Shown here: piece by piece, positions 44,052-52,183 of the stretch
How positions within the stretch are numbered: position 1 is the stretch's first letter
How the letters are laid out: each line of letters begins with the position of its first letter
Made by a program: the position numbers and the translations under genes
The notes under the pieces: generated by a model
Told to the model about the DNA's origin: nothing
What the model saw: only the letters and a program-made list of their open reading frames with translations
The model's database searches: none
Assembly: GCA_947624515.1 (NCBI GenBank)
Contig: CANQKN010000003.1
Coordinates: forward strand, 1 to 52,326
Reading direction: 5' to 3'
DNA: 52,326 nucleotides
From: an uncultured Bacilli bacterium
Lineage (GTDB): Bacteria; Bacillota_I; Bacilli_A; RF39; UBA660

Positions 44052-44237
44052 ATGAAGAAAGTATTAGAATTGTTAAAAAAAATTCTTTTGAGCTTCGTAA
44101 TTTTATATGGATTTAATACAATTGGTAGTAATTTTAGTTTGGTAATTCCTATTAATGCTATTACCATTACATTAATTACCTTTTTAGGATTTCCAGCTTT
44201 ACTTTCTTTAGTTCTATTATTGGTAATTGCATTTTGA
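44052..44237 (+). CDS. BofA-family small membrane protein
   Basis: The 61-residue protein has two hydrophobic segments: KKILLSFVILYGFNTIGSNF and TLITFLGFPALLSLVLLLVI. Between them is PINAITITLI. This is the pattern of BofA (PFNLLTVLITGFLGLPG), which in Bacillus inhibits the SpoIVFB protease during sporulation. The place between recR and holB is also that of bofA. The start at 44052 is chosen because AGGTGATATAT lies before it. Whether this organism sporulates is unknown, so the role is uncertain. Confidence 0.75.
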   Translation: MKKVLELLKKILLSFVILYGFNTIGSNFSLVIPINAITITLITFLGFPALLSLVLLLVIAF

Positions 44238-44246
44238 GGTGAAAAT

Positions 44247-45125
44247 ATGTTAGAAGTATATAAGGACAAGCAGCCATTATTTTATGAAGAAATTATTCAT
44301 AGTATTCAAAATCAAAAAATGAGTCATGCTTATTTAATTGAAACAAATAATTACCCAGAAAAGGATGATTTAATTCTTTCTTTTATCAAAATGTTATTAT
44401 GTGAAAAGCATTTCTTTAGTTCTCAAAATTGTGAGGAATGTAATATTTGTCATCTCATTGATACAAATACTTTTTCTGATTTTATTATAGTAGAGCCTGA
44501 TGGAATGTGGATAAAAAAAGAACAAATTTTGGATGTGAAAGAAAAGTTTAAAACGACTTCTTTACAAAATAATCCTAGGGTTTATTGGATTAAACAAGCT
44601 GATAAATTAAATAAACAATCAGCTAATTCTCTATTAAAATTTTTAGAAGAACCAGAAGGAAACATTATAGCAATTTTAGAAGTAGTAAATCGCTATCAAG
44701 TATTAGAGACGATTCGAAGCAGATGTCAAATTTATTCTTTTATCAATCATGAATTACAAAGAGAGTTTTTAGATTTTGAATTATTAATTAAGATTATTCA
44801 AGTATTGGAAGAAAAAGAAAATACGGCAATAGCATATCTACCAATTATTTTAGAAAATGATTATCGTAATAAAGATTTTTGGAATACTATTTTTACAGAA
44901 ATGATAGATATTTATGAAGCAGCAATGCGCAAAATGGAAAATGTAGTGTATACTGATTATGGAGATATTATTCAAATTATTATTTCAAAAAATACAATTT
45001 CTAAGATAATTTCAAAATTACATGTACTATTTTCTACTATTCAAAATTTAAATTATAATTTGAATATGAATATGATGTTAGATCAGTTTATTATCGAATT
45101 TTCAGGAGGTGAGTGTAATGAATAA
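44247..45125 (+). CDS. holB: DNA polymerase III delta' subunit
   Basis: Delta' is the stator of the clamp loader. The 292-residue protein has SHAYLIETNN at the N-terminus and a cysteine cluster (CEECNICH) like the DnaX zinc site. The family core is YWIKQADKLNKQSANSLLKF then LEEPEG. TIRSRCQIYSF is the SRC-containing segment. No functional Walker A is present, as usual for delta'. AGGTGAAAAT precedes the ATG. It overlaps the start of ricT. Confidence 0.93.
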   Translation: MLEVYKDKQPLFYEEIIHSIQNQKMSHAYLIETNNYPEKDDLILSFIKMLLCEKHFFSSQNCEECNICHLIDTNTFSDFIIVEPDGMWIKKEQILDVKEKFKTTSLQNNPRVYWIKQADKLNKQSANSLLKFLEEPEGNIIAILEVVNRYQVLETIRSRCQIYSFINHELQREFLDFELLIKIIQVLEEKENTAIAYLPIILENDYRNKDFWNTIFTEMIDIYEAAMRKMENVVYTDYGDIIQIIISKNTISKIISKLHVLFSTIQNLNYNLNMNMMLDQFIIEFSGGECNE

Positions 45126-45897
45126 AGTAGTTGGTGTTGTTTTAAATGGTAAAAGTAAAACTTATCTTTTTTCTACTAATCATATTGAGTTAAAGAAAAA
45201 TGATTTTGTGATTGTTGAAACTGATAAAGGTTTTCAGTATGGACAAGTTGTTATACCTCCTTATGAAGTAGCAGATGAAGATGTTGGTTTTACTTTAAAA
45301 AATGTTATTAGAACATCTACTAAAGAAGATGATAAACAATATGAGAAAAATAAAAAGGATGCTGAAATTGCTTTGGCTAAAGCAAGAACGATTGCTGAAG
45401 ATTTAAAATTAAATATGCGCATTATAGATGCACAATATACATTTGATCGGAATCAGTTATTATTTAATTTTTTAGCAGATAGTCGTATTGATTTTAGAGA
45501 GTTAGCGAAAAAGTTAGCACAGATTTATCGTACTCGTATTGAACTTCGTCAGATTGGTGTTCGTGATAAAGCTAAAGAAATTGGTGGACTTGGACCTTGT
45601 GGTAGATTTTTATGCTGCAGTACTTTTTTAACAGATTTTAATAGCGTATCTATTAATATGGCTAAAAATCAAATGCTTGCATTAAATCCAACAAAAATTA
45701 ATGGTATTTGTGGTAGACTTCTATGTTGTTTAAATTATGAAGATGAAATTTATACAGAGATGAAGAAGGATATGCCTTCTATCGGAGAAACTTATAAAAA
45801 GGATGATATAGAAGGCAAGGTTGTTTCTTTAAATTTATTAAAAAGGACGGTAACTTTAGAAACTAAAAATAAAACATTAATTGAGGTTGAAGTTTAA
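45118..45897 (+). CDS. ricT: PSP1-domain protein RicT (YaaT)
   Basis: RicT is part of the RicAFT complex, which binds iron-sulfur clusters and helps RNase Y mature polycistronic mRNAs in Bacillus; it also affects competence and sporulation. The 259-residue protein has the PSP1 core (RELAKKLAQIYRTRIELRQI, GVRDKAKEIGG). Its cluster ligands lie in GPCGRFLCCSTFL and GICGRLLCCLNYE. GGAGGTGAGTGTA precedes the ATG at 45118, just inside the end of holB. ricA and ricF are not in the window. Confidence 0.93.
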   Translation: MNKVVGVVLNGKSKTYLFSTNHIELKKNDFVIVETDKGFQYGQVVIPPYEVADEDVGFTLKNVIRTSTKEDDKQYEKNKKDAEIALAKARTIAEDLKLNMRIIDAQYTFDRNQLLFNFLADSRIDFRELAKKLAQIYRTRIELRQIGVRDKAKEIGGLGPCGRFLCCSTFLTDFNSVSINMAKNQMLALNPTKINGICGRLLCCLNYEDEIYTEMKKDMPSIGETYKKDDIEGKVVSLNLLKRTVTLETKNKTLIEVEV

Positions 45898-45898
45898 A

Positions 45899-46618
45899 AT
45901 GGAAGTTTTAAATGATTTAGTAGGATATAAAAATTTAAAAATTTTTCAAAATAAAGAATGGTTTACTTTCTCTTTGGATTCTATCTTACTTCCTAATTTT
46001 GTAACTCTTAATAAAAATATTGAAACGATTATTGATTTAGGATGTGGTAATGCACCAATTCCTTTGATCTTATCTACAAAAACAAAAGCAAAAATTATAG
46101 GTGCCGAAATTCAAAAAGATAGTTATGATTTAGCAAAGAAAAGCGTTGAATACAATCATTTGGAAAATCAAATTACTTTACTTCATTTGGATATGAAACA
46201 ATTGAAAAATTATTATTCCAGTGATAGTATCGATGTGATTACTTGTAATCCACCGTATTTTAAATATTTAGAAACTAGTCAATTAAATGATGATATTCAT
46301 AAAATTATTGCTCGTCATGAAAAAATGATTACATTAGAAGAAATCGTTTCTTTATCAAGATATCTTTTAAAAAATAATGGTGTTCTTGCTATGGTACATC
46401 GTACAGATCGTTTAATAGAAATTATTCAATTATTTGAAAAATATGGATTGGAAATTAAAAAATTGCGATTCATTTATCCAAAAGTAGGGTCAGAATCTAA
46501 TATGATTTTAATTGAGGGAAGAAAAAATGGTAATGTAGGATTAAAAGTATTATCACCACTTTATGTTCATTGTGAAGATGGAAATTATACGAAAGAAGTT
46601 TTAAAAATGTTTGAATAG
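45899..46618 (+). CDS. trmN6: tRNA1(Val) (adenine37-N6)-methyltransferase-like protein (YabB)
   Basis: The 239-residue class I SAM methyltransferase has the SAM loop IIDLGCGNAPIPLILS and the catalytic motif TCNPPYF (N6-adenine type). The N-terminus NDLVGYKNLKIFQNKEWFTF then SLDSILL is typical of TrmN6/YabB. It lies where yabB lies in Bacillus, after ricT, but yabA is missing in between. The ATG at 45899 is used; it follows the ricT stop at once and GAGGTTGAAG is nearby. Confidence 0.88.
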   Translation: MEVLNDLVGYKNLKIFQNKEWFTFSLDSILLPNFVTLNKNIETIIDLGCGNAPIPLILSTKTKAKIIGAEIQKDSYDLAKKSVEYNHLENQITLLHLDMKQLKNYYSSDSIDVITCNPPYFKYLETSQLNDDIHKIIARHEKMITLEEIVSLSRYLLKNNGVLAMVHRTDRLIEIIQLFEKYGLEIKKLRFIYPKVGSESNMILIEGRKNGNVGLKVLSPLYVHCEDGNYTKEVLKMFE

Positions 46619-46630
46619 GAGGATTTTAAT

Positions 46631-46972
46631 ATGAATATAAACATTGATCAAGTAAAAATATTTGTAACTGTTCCTTTAAAAAATGTGGATGAGGTTAGAA
46701 ATGCTATGTGCAAAGCTGGTGCTGGAATCATTGGCAATTATTCTTTTTGTTCAACTTCTACAAAATCAATTGGTACTTTTTTACCTAATGATAATGCAAA
46801 TCCCTATATCGGAACTAATAATCAATTAGAATTTGTGGAAGAAGAAAAATTAGAGGTTGTGTGTGATATTAAACTGGTAAAAAAAGTAATATCTGAACTC
46901 AGAAAAGTTCATCCATATGAAGAGCCTGCTATAGATATTATTCCGTTAATAGATGAAAAGACTTTTTATTAA
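46631..46972 (+). CDS. Stand-alone YqfO/NIF3 middle-domain protein (CutA-like fold)
   Basis: The 113-residue protein matches the domain inserted in NIF3-family YqfO, a PII/CutA1-like alpha/beta fold. It shows KIFVTVPLKNVDEVRNAMCK, AGAGIIGNYSFCSTSTKSIG and TFLPNDNANPYIG, and ends with RKVHPYEEPAIDIIPL. HPYEEP is the family hallmark. Metal or ligand binding is plausible but unproven. GGAGGATTTTAAT precedes the start. It sits in the place of yazA, between the trmN6-like gene and rsmI. Confidence 0.85.
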   Translation: MNINIDQVKIFVTVPLKNVDEVRNAMCKAGAGIIGNYSFCSTSTKSIGTFLPNDNANPYIGTNNQLEFVEEEKLEVVCDIKLVKKVISELRKVHPYEEPAIDIIPLIDEKTFY

Positions 46973-47005
46973 ATTCGTATATTATGAAAATGTAGAGGTG
47001 ATAAT

Positions 47006-47845
47006 ATGAGCCAAAAAAGTTATGATAATAGTCCAAGTTTATATTTAATACCTACTCCAGTTGGAAATATGGAAGATATTACATTGCGTAGTATCAATAC
47101 TTTAAAAATGGTAGATTTATTACTTTGTGAAGATACTAGGGTAACATCAGAATTGCTTCATAAGTTAGATATTAAAAAGAAATTAATTCATTCCGATGAT
47201 CATAATGAAGATAGTTTGAAAGAAATGGTTCTTACTAAACTACAAGAAGGGCTTAATATTGGACTTGTTACAGATAGAGGAACTCCGATTATTAGTGATC
47301 CAGGTTATAAAATAGTAGAATTCATTAGTAAAAATGGATTTAATGTTATTAGCTTACCTGGACCAACTGCTTTTGTTCCGGCTCTAACAATGTCAGGAAT
47401 TCGTCCAGCACCATTTTTATTTTATGGATTTCTAAATAGTAAAGAAGCAAAAAGAATAAAAGAACTTGAAACTTTAAAAAAATTACCTTATACTATCATT
47501 TTGTATGAAGCTCCTCATAGAATTTCAGAAATGTTAAATTCTTTACTACAAGTATTTGGCAATCGAAAGATAGCTTTATGTAGAGAAATTAGTAAAAAAT
47601 ATGAAGAAATCATTCGTGGTACTATTACCGAAGTATTGGAAGTTTTTGATACATTAAAAGGGGAAATGGTTGTTGTTGTAGAAGGTAATTTAGAACAGGA
47701 AGATTATTCAAATATGACGATTCTAGAACATGTTCAATTATATCTAGAAGATGGTATGAGTGAAAAAGAGGCAATTAAAAAAGTGGCAGTTGAAAGAGAT
47801 ATTCCTAAATCAATTGTTTATAAAGAATACCATATCAATCATTAA
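47006..47845 (+). CDS. rsmI: 16S rRNA (cytidine1402-2'-O)-methyltransferase RsmI
   Basis: RsmI methylates the ribose of C1402 in the decoding centre with SAM. The 279-residue tetrapyrrole-methylase-fold protein has LYLIPTPVGNMEDITLRSIN then LLLCEDTR. SDPGYKIVEFI, SLPGPTAFVPALTMSGIRPA and FYGFL follow, all family blocks. The C-terminal part (SEKEAIKKVAVERDIPKSIV) is the accessory helical domain. AGAGGTGATAAT precedes the ATG. Confidence 0.96.
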   Translation: MSQKSYDNSPSLYLIPTPVGNMEDITLRSINTLKMVDLLLCEDTRVTSELLHKLDIKKKLIHSDDHNEDSLKEMVLTKLQEGLNIGLVTDRGTPIISDPGYKIVEFISKNGFNVISLPGPTAFVPALTMSGIRPAPFLFYGFLNSKEAKRIKELETLKKLPYTIILYEAPHRISEMLNSLLQVFGNRKIALCREISKKYEEIIRGTITEVLEVFDTLKGEMVVVVEGNLEQEDYSNMTILEHVQLYLEDGMSEKEAIKKVAVERDIPKSIVYKEYHINH

Positions 47846-47849
47846 AATT

Positions 47850-47863
47850 ATTTCCCGGGAAAT
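47850..47863. promoter_or_regulatory. Noc-binding site (NBS)
   Basis: ATTTCCCGGGAAAT, exact consensus, in the palindrome TAAAATTATTTCCCGGGAAA continuing TAATTTTA. It lies in the rsmI-pth spacer. Confidence 0.88.
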
Positions 47864-47886
47864 AATTTTAGAATAGAGGTGAAGTT

Positions 47887-48447
47887 ATGAAATTAATAGT
47901 TGGACTAGGAAATCCTGGTCGTGAGTACGAAAATACTAGACATAATATTGGATTTCGTATGATTGATCAGTTTGCTAGTAAATTAGGAGTAACTATTAAC
48001 AAATCAAAATTTAATGGTCTTTATGCTGAGGCAGTAGTTAATCAGGAAAAAGTAATTTTATTAAAGCCACAATCTTATATCAATCTTAGTGGAGAAGTGA
48101 TTCGTAAATTTGTGGATTTCTATAAAATATCTATTGATGATATATTAATTATTCATGATGATTTAGATTTACCTGTAGGGGTTTATAAAATTAAACAAAA
48201 GGGTTCTAGCGGTGGGCATAATGGATTAAAGAATATTGAACTTCATTTAGGTACTCAAGATTATAAAAGAATTAAAATTGGAATTTCTAATAATAAAAAT
48301 ATCGATACTAAAGATTATGTTTTAGGAAAACTATCTAAAGAGGAAGAAACTATTTTTCATAAAATAGAAGAAATGATTTTGGTAATATTAGATGATTATT
48401 TTCAAGTATCATTTTCAGAATTGATGTCAAAATATAATCATAGATAG
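47887..48447 (+). CDS. pth: Peptidyl-tRNA hydrolase
   Basis: Pth frees tRNAs from prematurely released peptidyl-tRNA. The 186-residue protein has VGLGNPGREYENTRHNIGFR with the catalytic histidine. LKPQSYINLSGE, IIHDDLDLPVGVYKIKQKGS and SGGHNGLKNI contain the conserved asparagines and aspartate. AGAGGTGAAGTT precedes the ATG. mfd follows immediately, as in Bacillus. Confidence 0.97.
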   Translation: MKLIVGLGNPGREYENTRHNIGFRMIDQFASKLGVTINKSKFNGLYAEAVVNQEKVILLKPQSYINLSGEVIRKFVDFYKISIDDILIIHDDLDLPVGVYKIKQKGSSGGHNGLKNIELHLGTQDYKRIKIGISNNKNIDTKDYVLGKLSKEEETIFHKIEEMILVILDDYFQVSFSELMSKYNHR

Positions 48448-48459
48448 ATGGTGATTGAA

Positions 48460-51400
48460 ATGGATTTATTTTTTAAAGATATTCCTATTCAAAAGATTAA
48501 TAATATAGCTTTATCTGGTTTAACAGATGAGCTTTTTTGTCGTTATCTTCATACTGTTTATGAAAATAATTCTCAATCTATTTTGTTAGTTACTTCAAGT
48601 TTATTTGAAGCAAATCAATTATATGATAGTCTTTCTAATTATCAAGATCATGTTTTACTGTTTCCTATGGATGATTTTTTAACAAGTGAGGCTATTGCTA
48701 CTAGTCCTGATTTAATGGTAACTCGTTTAGAAACAATTAATTCTATTTTAAAGGCTGAAAAAAATATTGTTGTTACTAATTTAATGGGATATCTAAGATT
48801 TTTACCAACCGTTACAGTTTATCAAAATAGTATTCAAACGATTACTTTAAATCAAGATTTTGATCAAACTAAATTTTCTAAATATTTAAATCAAGTTGGA
48901 TATCATAGGGAATCTATGGTAACTAAAACTGGCGAATATGCTGTACGTGGTTTTATAGTAGATGTCTTTCCTTTAGGTGAAGAATATCCAGTTCGTTTTG
49001 AATTTTTTGGAGATACAATTGATTCTATTCGTTTTTTTGATGAAGATACTCAAAAATCAATTTCTCCTATTAATTCAATTACGATTCATCCTTATAGTGA
49101 ATTTATATTGGATTCTGATGTCGAAGTAGAATCTAAACAAAAATATTTAAGTCAATATTCAAAAGTATCTTCTATACTTGATTATTTAAAAGATGCCATC
49201 GTCTTTTATAAAGACCAACCTCAACTCGAAATTACTTATCAAAATATTATGAAGGAAACTTTAGAATATCGTCTAGAAAAAGATAAAGATTTTTCTGGTA
49301 ATTACATGTTTGATTTTTTTAGTTTAATTCCTAAATATTTAAATCATTATTTAACGATCGATAATATTTTAAAAGATAAAACTATTACTGTTTACTATTT
49401 TGATTGTAAAGAAATTCCTTCTTTTCATGAAAATATGAATGCTATTAATCATTTTTTATCTGAACAATTAGGTTTAAATAAAATGATTCTTATCTATTTA
49501 AAAGAAATCCAAATAAAAAACTTTGTGAAAGAGCTAACTTGTCCTTATATTATTACAGATGAAGAACATCTTCAAAAGGGAATTGTTAATATTATTAAAA
49601 AAACTATAAATAAAGGTTATTTATATCAAAATGTAGTTGTATTAACTGATAAAGAATTATTTCATTACACTAGTAATCATAAAAAATATAAAACAAAGTT
49701 TAAGTATGCTTCTAAAATTAAAGATATTCGAAAATTAGAAATAGGAGATTATGTTGTTCATGCTGTTAATGGAATTGGAATTTATCAGGGAATCAAAACA
49801 CTTACTCATGGTGATTTAGTAAAAGACTATATTGAAGTTAGTTATGCTGGAAATGATAAGCTTTATATTCCTGTTGAAAAGATTGATCTCATTAGTAAAT
49901 ACTCTGGTAATGAAGGGGTCAGTCCTAAAATTAATAAATTAGGGGGATCTGATTGGAATAAAGTAAAAGCAAGAGTTAAAAGTAAAATTCATGATATTGC
50001 AGATAAGTTATTAAGACTTTATGCAGAACGAGAAATGAAACAAGGTTTTTCTTTTTCTAAAGATACAGAACTTCAAAAACAATTTGATCAAAGCTTTGAA
50101 TATACAGAAACTAAGGATCAGTTACTTGCTATTGAACAAATCAAAGAAGATATGGAGTCTAGTCATCCAATGGATAGACTTTTATGTGGTGATGTAGGTT
50201 ATGGAAAAACAGAAGTTGCATTTCGTGCCGTATTTAAGGCTGTGATGGATTCAAAACAAGTTTTATATTTATGCCCAACTACGATTCTTTCCAATCAACA
50301 ATATCAAAATGCTTTAGAAAGATTTTGTGATTTTCCTATTAATATAGGACTTTTAAATCGTTTTACAACTCCAAAAGAAAAAAGAAGAATTCTAGAAGGT
50401 CTTAAAGATGGTACAATTGATTTTGTGATTGGAACTCATCGTTTACTTAGCAATGATATCAAACCTAAGAATTTAGGACTTTTAATTATAGATGAAGAAC
50501 AGAGATTTGGAGTTACTCATAAAGAAAAAATTAAGGAATATAAAAGTAATATTGATGTTTTAACCTTAACAGCAACACCTATTCCTAGAACATTACAAAT
50601 GTCTATGGTTGGTATTCGTAGTTTATCTTTAATTGAAACTCCGCCAGTAGATCGGTATCCTGTTCAAACTTATGTAATTGAAGAAAACCAACAGATTATT
50701 AAAGATGCAATTTATAAAGAAATGTCTAGAAGTGGACAAGTATTTTTACTTTATAATCGAATTGAAAGTATTGAAAAAAAAGTTTATGAAATTCAAAATC
50801 TTGTTCCAGAAGCTAGAATTGTGTTTGCACATGGAAGATTAACAAAAGAAGAATTAGAAGATAGAATGATGGCTTTTATCAATCATGAATATGATGTATT
50901 AATTTGTACTACTATTATTGAAACGGGAATTGATATTCCTAATGCCAATACTTTAATTATTTTAGATGCAGATCATTTTGGTCTTAGCCAGTTATACCAA
51001 ATTCGTGGTAGAGTAGGAAGAAGTAATAAAATAGCTTATGCTTATTTGATGTATCATCCTTCTAAAATGTTAAATGAAGCAGCTGTTAAAAGATTAAATG
51101 CTATTAAAGATTTTACAGAACTTGGTAGTGGTTTTTCTATTGCAACAAGAGATTTATCTATTCGTGGAGCAGGGGATATTTTAGGTAGTGAACAGGCAGG
51201 GTTTATTGATACAGTAGGAATTGATTTGTATTTGAAAATGTTACAAGATGAAATTGATCGTTTAAAGGGAATTACTCCAAAAGAAGAAATTATTCAGAAT
51301 GAAAAGCCTCTTTTAGATGTATCTACTCATATTTCTGATAATTATACTGATGATGATCAATTAAAAATTTCTATTCATAAAGAAATTAATACTATTGATT

Positions 51401-51753
51401 CTTTAGAAAAATTAAAAGAGGTACAACTAGATTTGGAAGATCGTTTTGGTAAACTTGATGAAACAATTATTATTTATATGTATCAAGAATGGTTTGAAAA
51501 AATGGCAAAAGATTTAGAAATAGAAAAGGTTAATTCTACTAGAAATTCTATAGAGTTAATATTTAGTCAGAATATGACTAAACAATTAGATGGGGAAGCT
51601 TTATTTATGGATGCTTTTCATATTACTCCTATGTTTCGTTTTAAAATGATGCATGATAGACTTATCGTTATTCTTGATACCATTAAATTAGAAAAACATT
51701 ATATTTATTATTTAGTAGATTTATTAAGCAAGATTAAAAAGAAAAATAACTAG
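48460..51753 (+). CDS. mfd: Transcription-repair coupling factor Mfd
   Basis: Mfd removes stalled RNA polymerase at lesions and recruits UvrA. The 1097-residue protein has the UvrB-like N-terminal modules (TSSLFEANQLYDSL, later YAVRGFIVDVFPLGEEYPVR). The RNA-polymerase-interacting domain is near IGDYVVHAVNGIGIYQGIKT. The helicase core has Walker A CGDVGYGKTEVAF, DEEQ in LIIDEEQRFGV, and TATPIPRTLQMS. The translocation motif region is RGRVGRSNKIAYAYLMY. It is slightly shorter than the usual 1150. ATG at 48460 has GGTGATTGAA before it; an ATG at 48448 directly abuts pth and lacks spacing. Confidence 0.96.
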   Translation: MDLFFKDIPIQKINNIALSGLTDELFCRYLHTVYENNSQSILLVTSSLFEANQLYDSLSNYQDHVLLFPMDDFLTSEAIATSPDLMVTRLETINSILKAEKNIVVTNLMGYLRFLPTVTVYQNSIQTITLNQDFDQTKFSKYLNQVGYHRESMVTKTGEYAVRGFIVDVFPLGEEYPVRFEFFGDTIDSIRFFDEDTQKSISPINSITIHPYSEFILDSDVEVESKQKYLSQYSKVSSILDYLKDAIVFYKDQPQLEITYQNIMKETLEYRLEKDKDFSGNYMFDFFSLIPKYLNHYLTIDNILKDKTITVYYFDCKEIPSFHENMNAINHFLSEQLGLNKMILIYLKEIQIKNFVKELTCPYIITDEEHLQKGIVNIIKKTINKGYLYQNVVVLTDKELFHYTSNHKKYKTKFKYASKIKDIRKLEIGDYVVHAVNGIGIYQGIKTLTHGDLVKDYIEVSYAGNDKLYIPVEKIDLISKYSGNEGVSPKINKLGGSDWNKVKARVKSKIHDIADKLLRLYAEREMKQGFSFSKDTELQKQFDQSFEYTETKDQLLAIEQIKEDMESSHPMDRLLCGDVGYGKTEVAFRAVFKAVMDSKQVLYLCPTTILSNQQYQNALERFCDFPINIGLLNRFTTPKEKRRILEGLKDGTIDFVIGTHRLLSNDIKPKNLGLLIIDEEQRFGVTHKEKIKEYKSNIDVLTLTATPIPRTLQMSMVGIRSLSLIETPPVDRYPVQTYVIEENQQIIKDAIYKEMSRSGQVFLLYNRIESIEKKVYEIQNLVPEARIVFAHGRLTKEELEDRMMAFINHEYDVLICTTIIETGIDIPNANTLIILDADHFGLSQLYQIRGRVGRSNKIAYAYLMYHPSKMLNEAAVKRLNAIKDFTELGSGFSIATRDLSIRGAGDILGSEQAGFIDTVGIDLYLKMLQDEIDRLKGITPKEEIIQNEKPLLDVSTHISDNYTDDDQLKISIHKEINTIDSLEKLKEVQLDLEDRFGKLDETIIIYMYQEWFEKMAKDLEIEKVNSTRNSIELIFSQNMTKQLDGEALFMDAFHITPMFRFKMMHDRLIVILDTIKLEKHYIYYLVDLLSKIKKKNN

Positions 51754-51782
51754 TATAAACAATTTGTACTAGTTATTTTTTT
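51742..51782. terminator. Bidirectional terminator between mfd and XRE gene
   Basis: AAAAATAACTAGTA (51742-51755) and TACTAGTTATTTTT (51767-51780) form a 14-bp stem around an 11-base loop, with T-tracts in both directions. It serves the converging mfd and XRE genes. Confidence 0.85.
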
Positions 51783-51994
51783 GGATACGGAGTTTTAGTA
51801 TTTGTTCTTCCTATTATGTAATCTACCGAAGTATTATAAAAGCTTGCTAGTTTATCCAGTCTATCTATTGGCATTAGTCTAATTCCTAATTCATATTCAC
51901 TATATGCCTGTTGGGTAGTATTTAATAATTTAGCTATGTCTTTTTGATATAGATCATGATCTTCTCTTAAATCTTTTAGTCTTTTAATGTTCAT
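51773..51994 (-). CDS. Small XRE-family repressor
   Basis: The 73-residue protein is almost only an HTH_3 domain: RLKDLREDHDLYQKDIAKLL, NTTQQAYSEYELGIRLMPID and LDKLASFYNTSVDYIIGRTN. Such compact XRE repressors often control mobile elements or toxin-antitoxin pairs. It is divergent from a promoter at 52042-52069 that carries a 25-bp inverted-repeat element, probably its operator. The binding site before its start is weak (GTGTGATAAA). The gene it controls continues to the right of, or beyond, the window edge. Confidence 0.85.
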   Translation of the reverse strand: MNIKRLKDLREDHDLYQKDIAKLLNTTQQAYSEYELGIRLMPIDRLDKLASFYNTSVDYIIGRTNTKTPYPKK

Positions 51995-52041
51995 TTTATC
52001 ACACTCTTATCTTTATTTTCACATACATAAAAAATAGTGTA

Positions 52042-52069
52042 TTGATTATACATAATATTTGTGTATAAT
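52042..52069 (+). promoter_or_regulatory. Promoter with embedded inverted-repeat operator
   Basis: TTGATT (52042-52047) and TATAAT (52064-52069) are 16 bases apart. ATTATACA (52045-52052) and TGTATAAT (52062-52069) form a perfect 8-bp inverted repeat with a 9-bp spacer, covering both promoter boxes. It is a likely repression site for the divergent XRE protein. Confidence 0.7.
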
Positions 52070-52102
52070 ATATCTGAAAGTAAACTTTGAAGGAGTGATT
52101 TT

Positions 52103-52135
52103 ATGATTAAAAATAAGAAAAAGGAACCGTCCTAG
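52103..52135 (+). CDS. Ten-residue leader peptide ORF
   Basis: ATG at 52103 after AAGGAGTGATTTT encodes MIKNKKKEPS and stops at TAG 52133-52135. The last five codons, from 52121, lie in the first arm of a strong hairpin. A short lysine-rich leader with an excellent binding site, followed by a hairpin, suggests attenuation or translational control. There is no evidence for a peptide function. Confidence 0.5.
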   Translation: MIKNKKKEPS

Positions 52136-52183
52136 GTAAATTATGTTTATCTATTATGGCTGAAAAACAGCCAACGGTTCCTT
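52121..52183 (+). other. Two-helix RNA hairpin after the leader peptide
   Basis: AAGGAACCGT (52121-52130) pairs perfectly with ACGGTTCCTT (52174-52183). Inside, TGGCTG (52157-52162) pairs with CAGCCA (52168-52173) around AAAAA, so the two helices abut on the 3' side. No T-run follows, so it is not a simple terminator. Confidence 0.65.
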
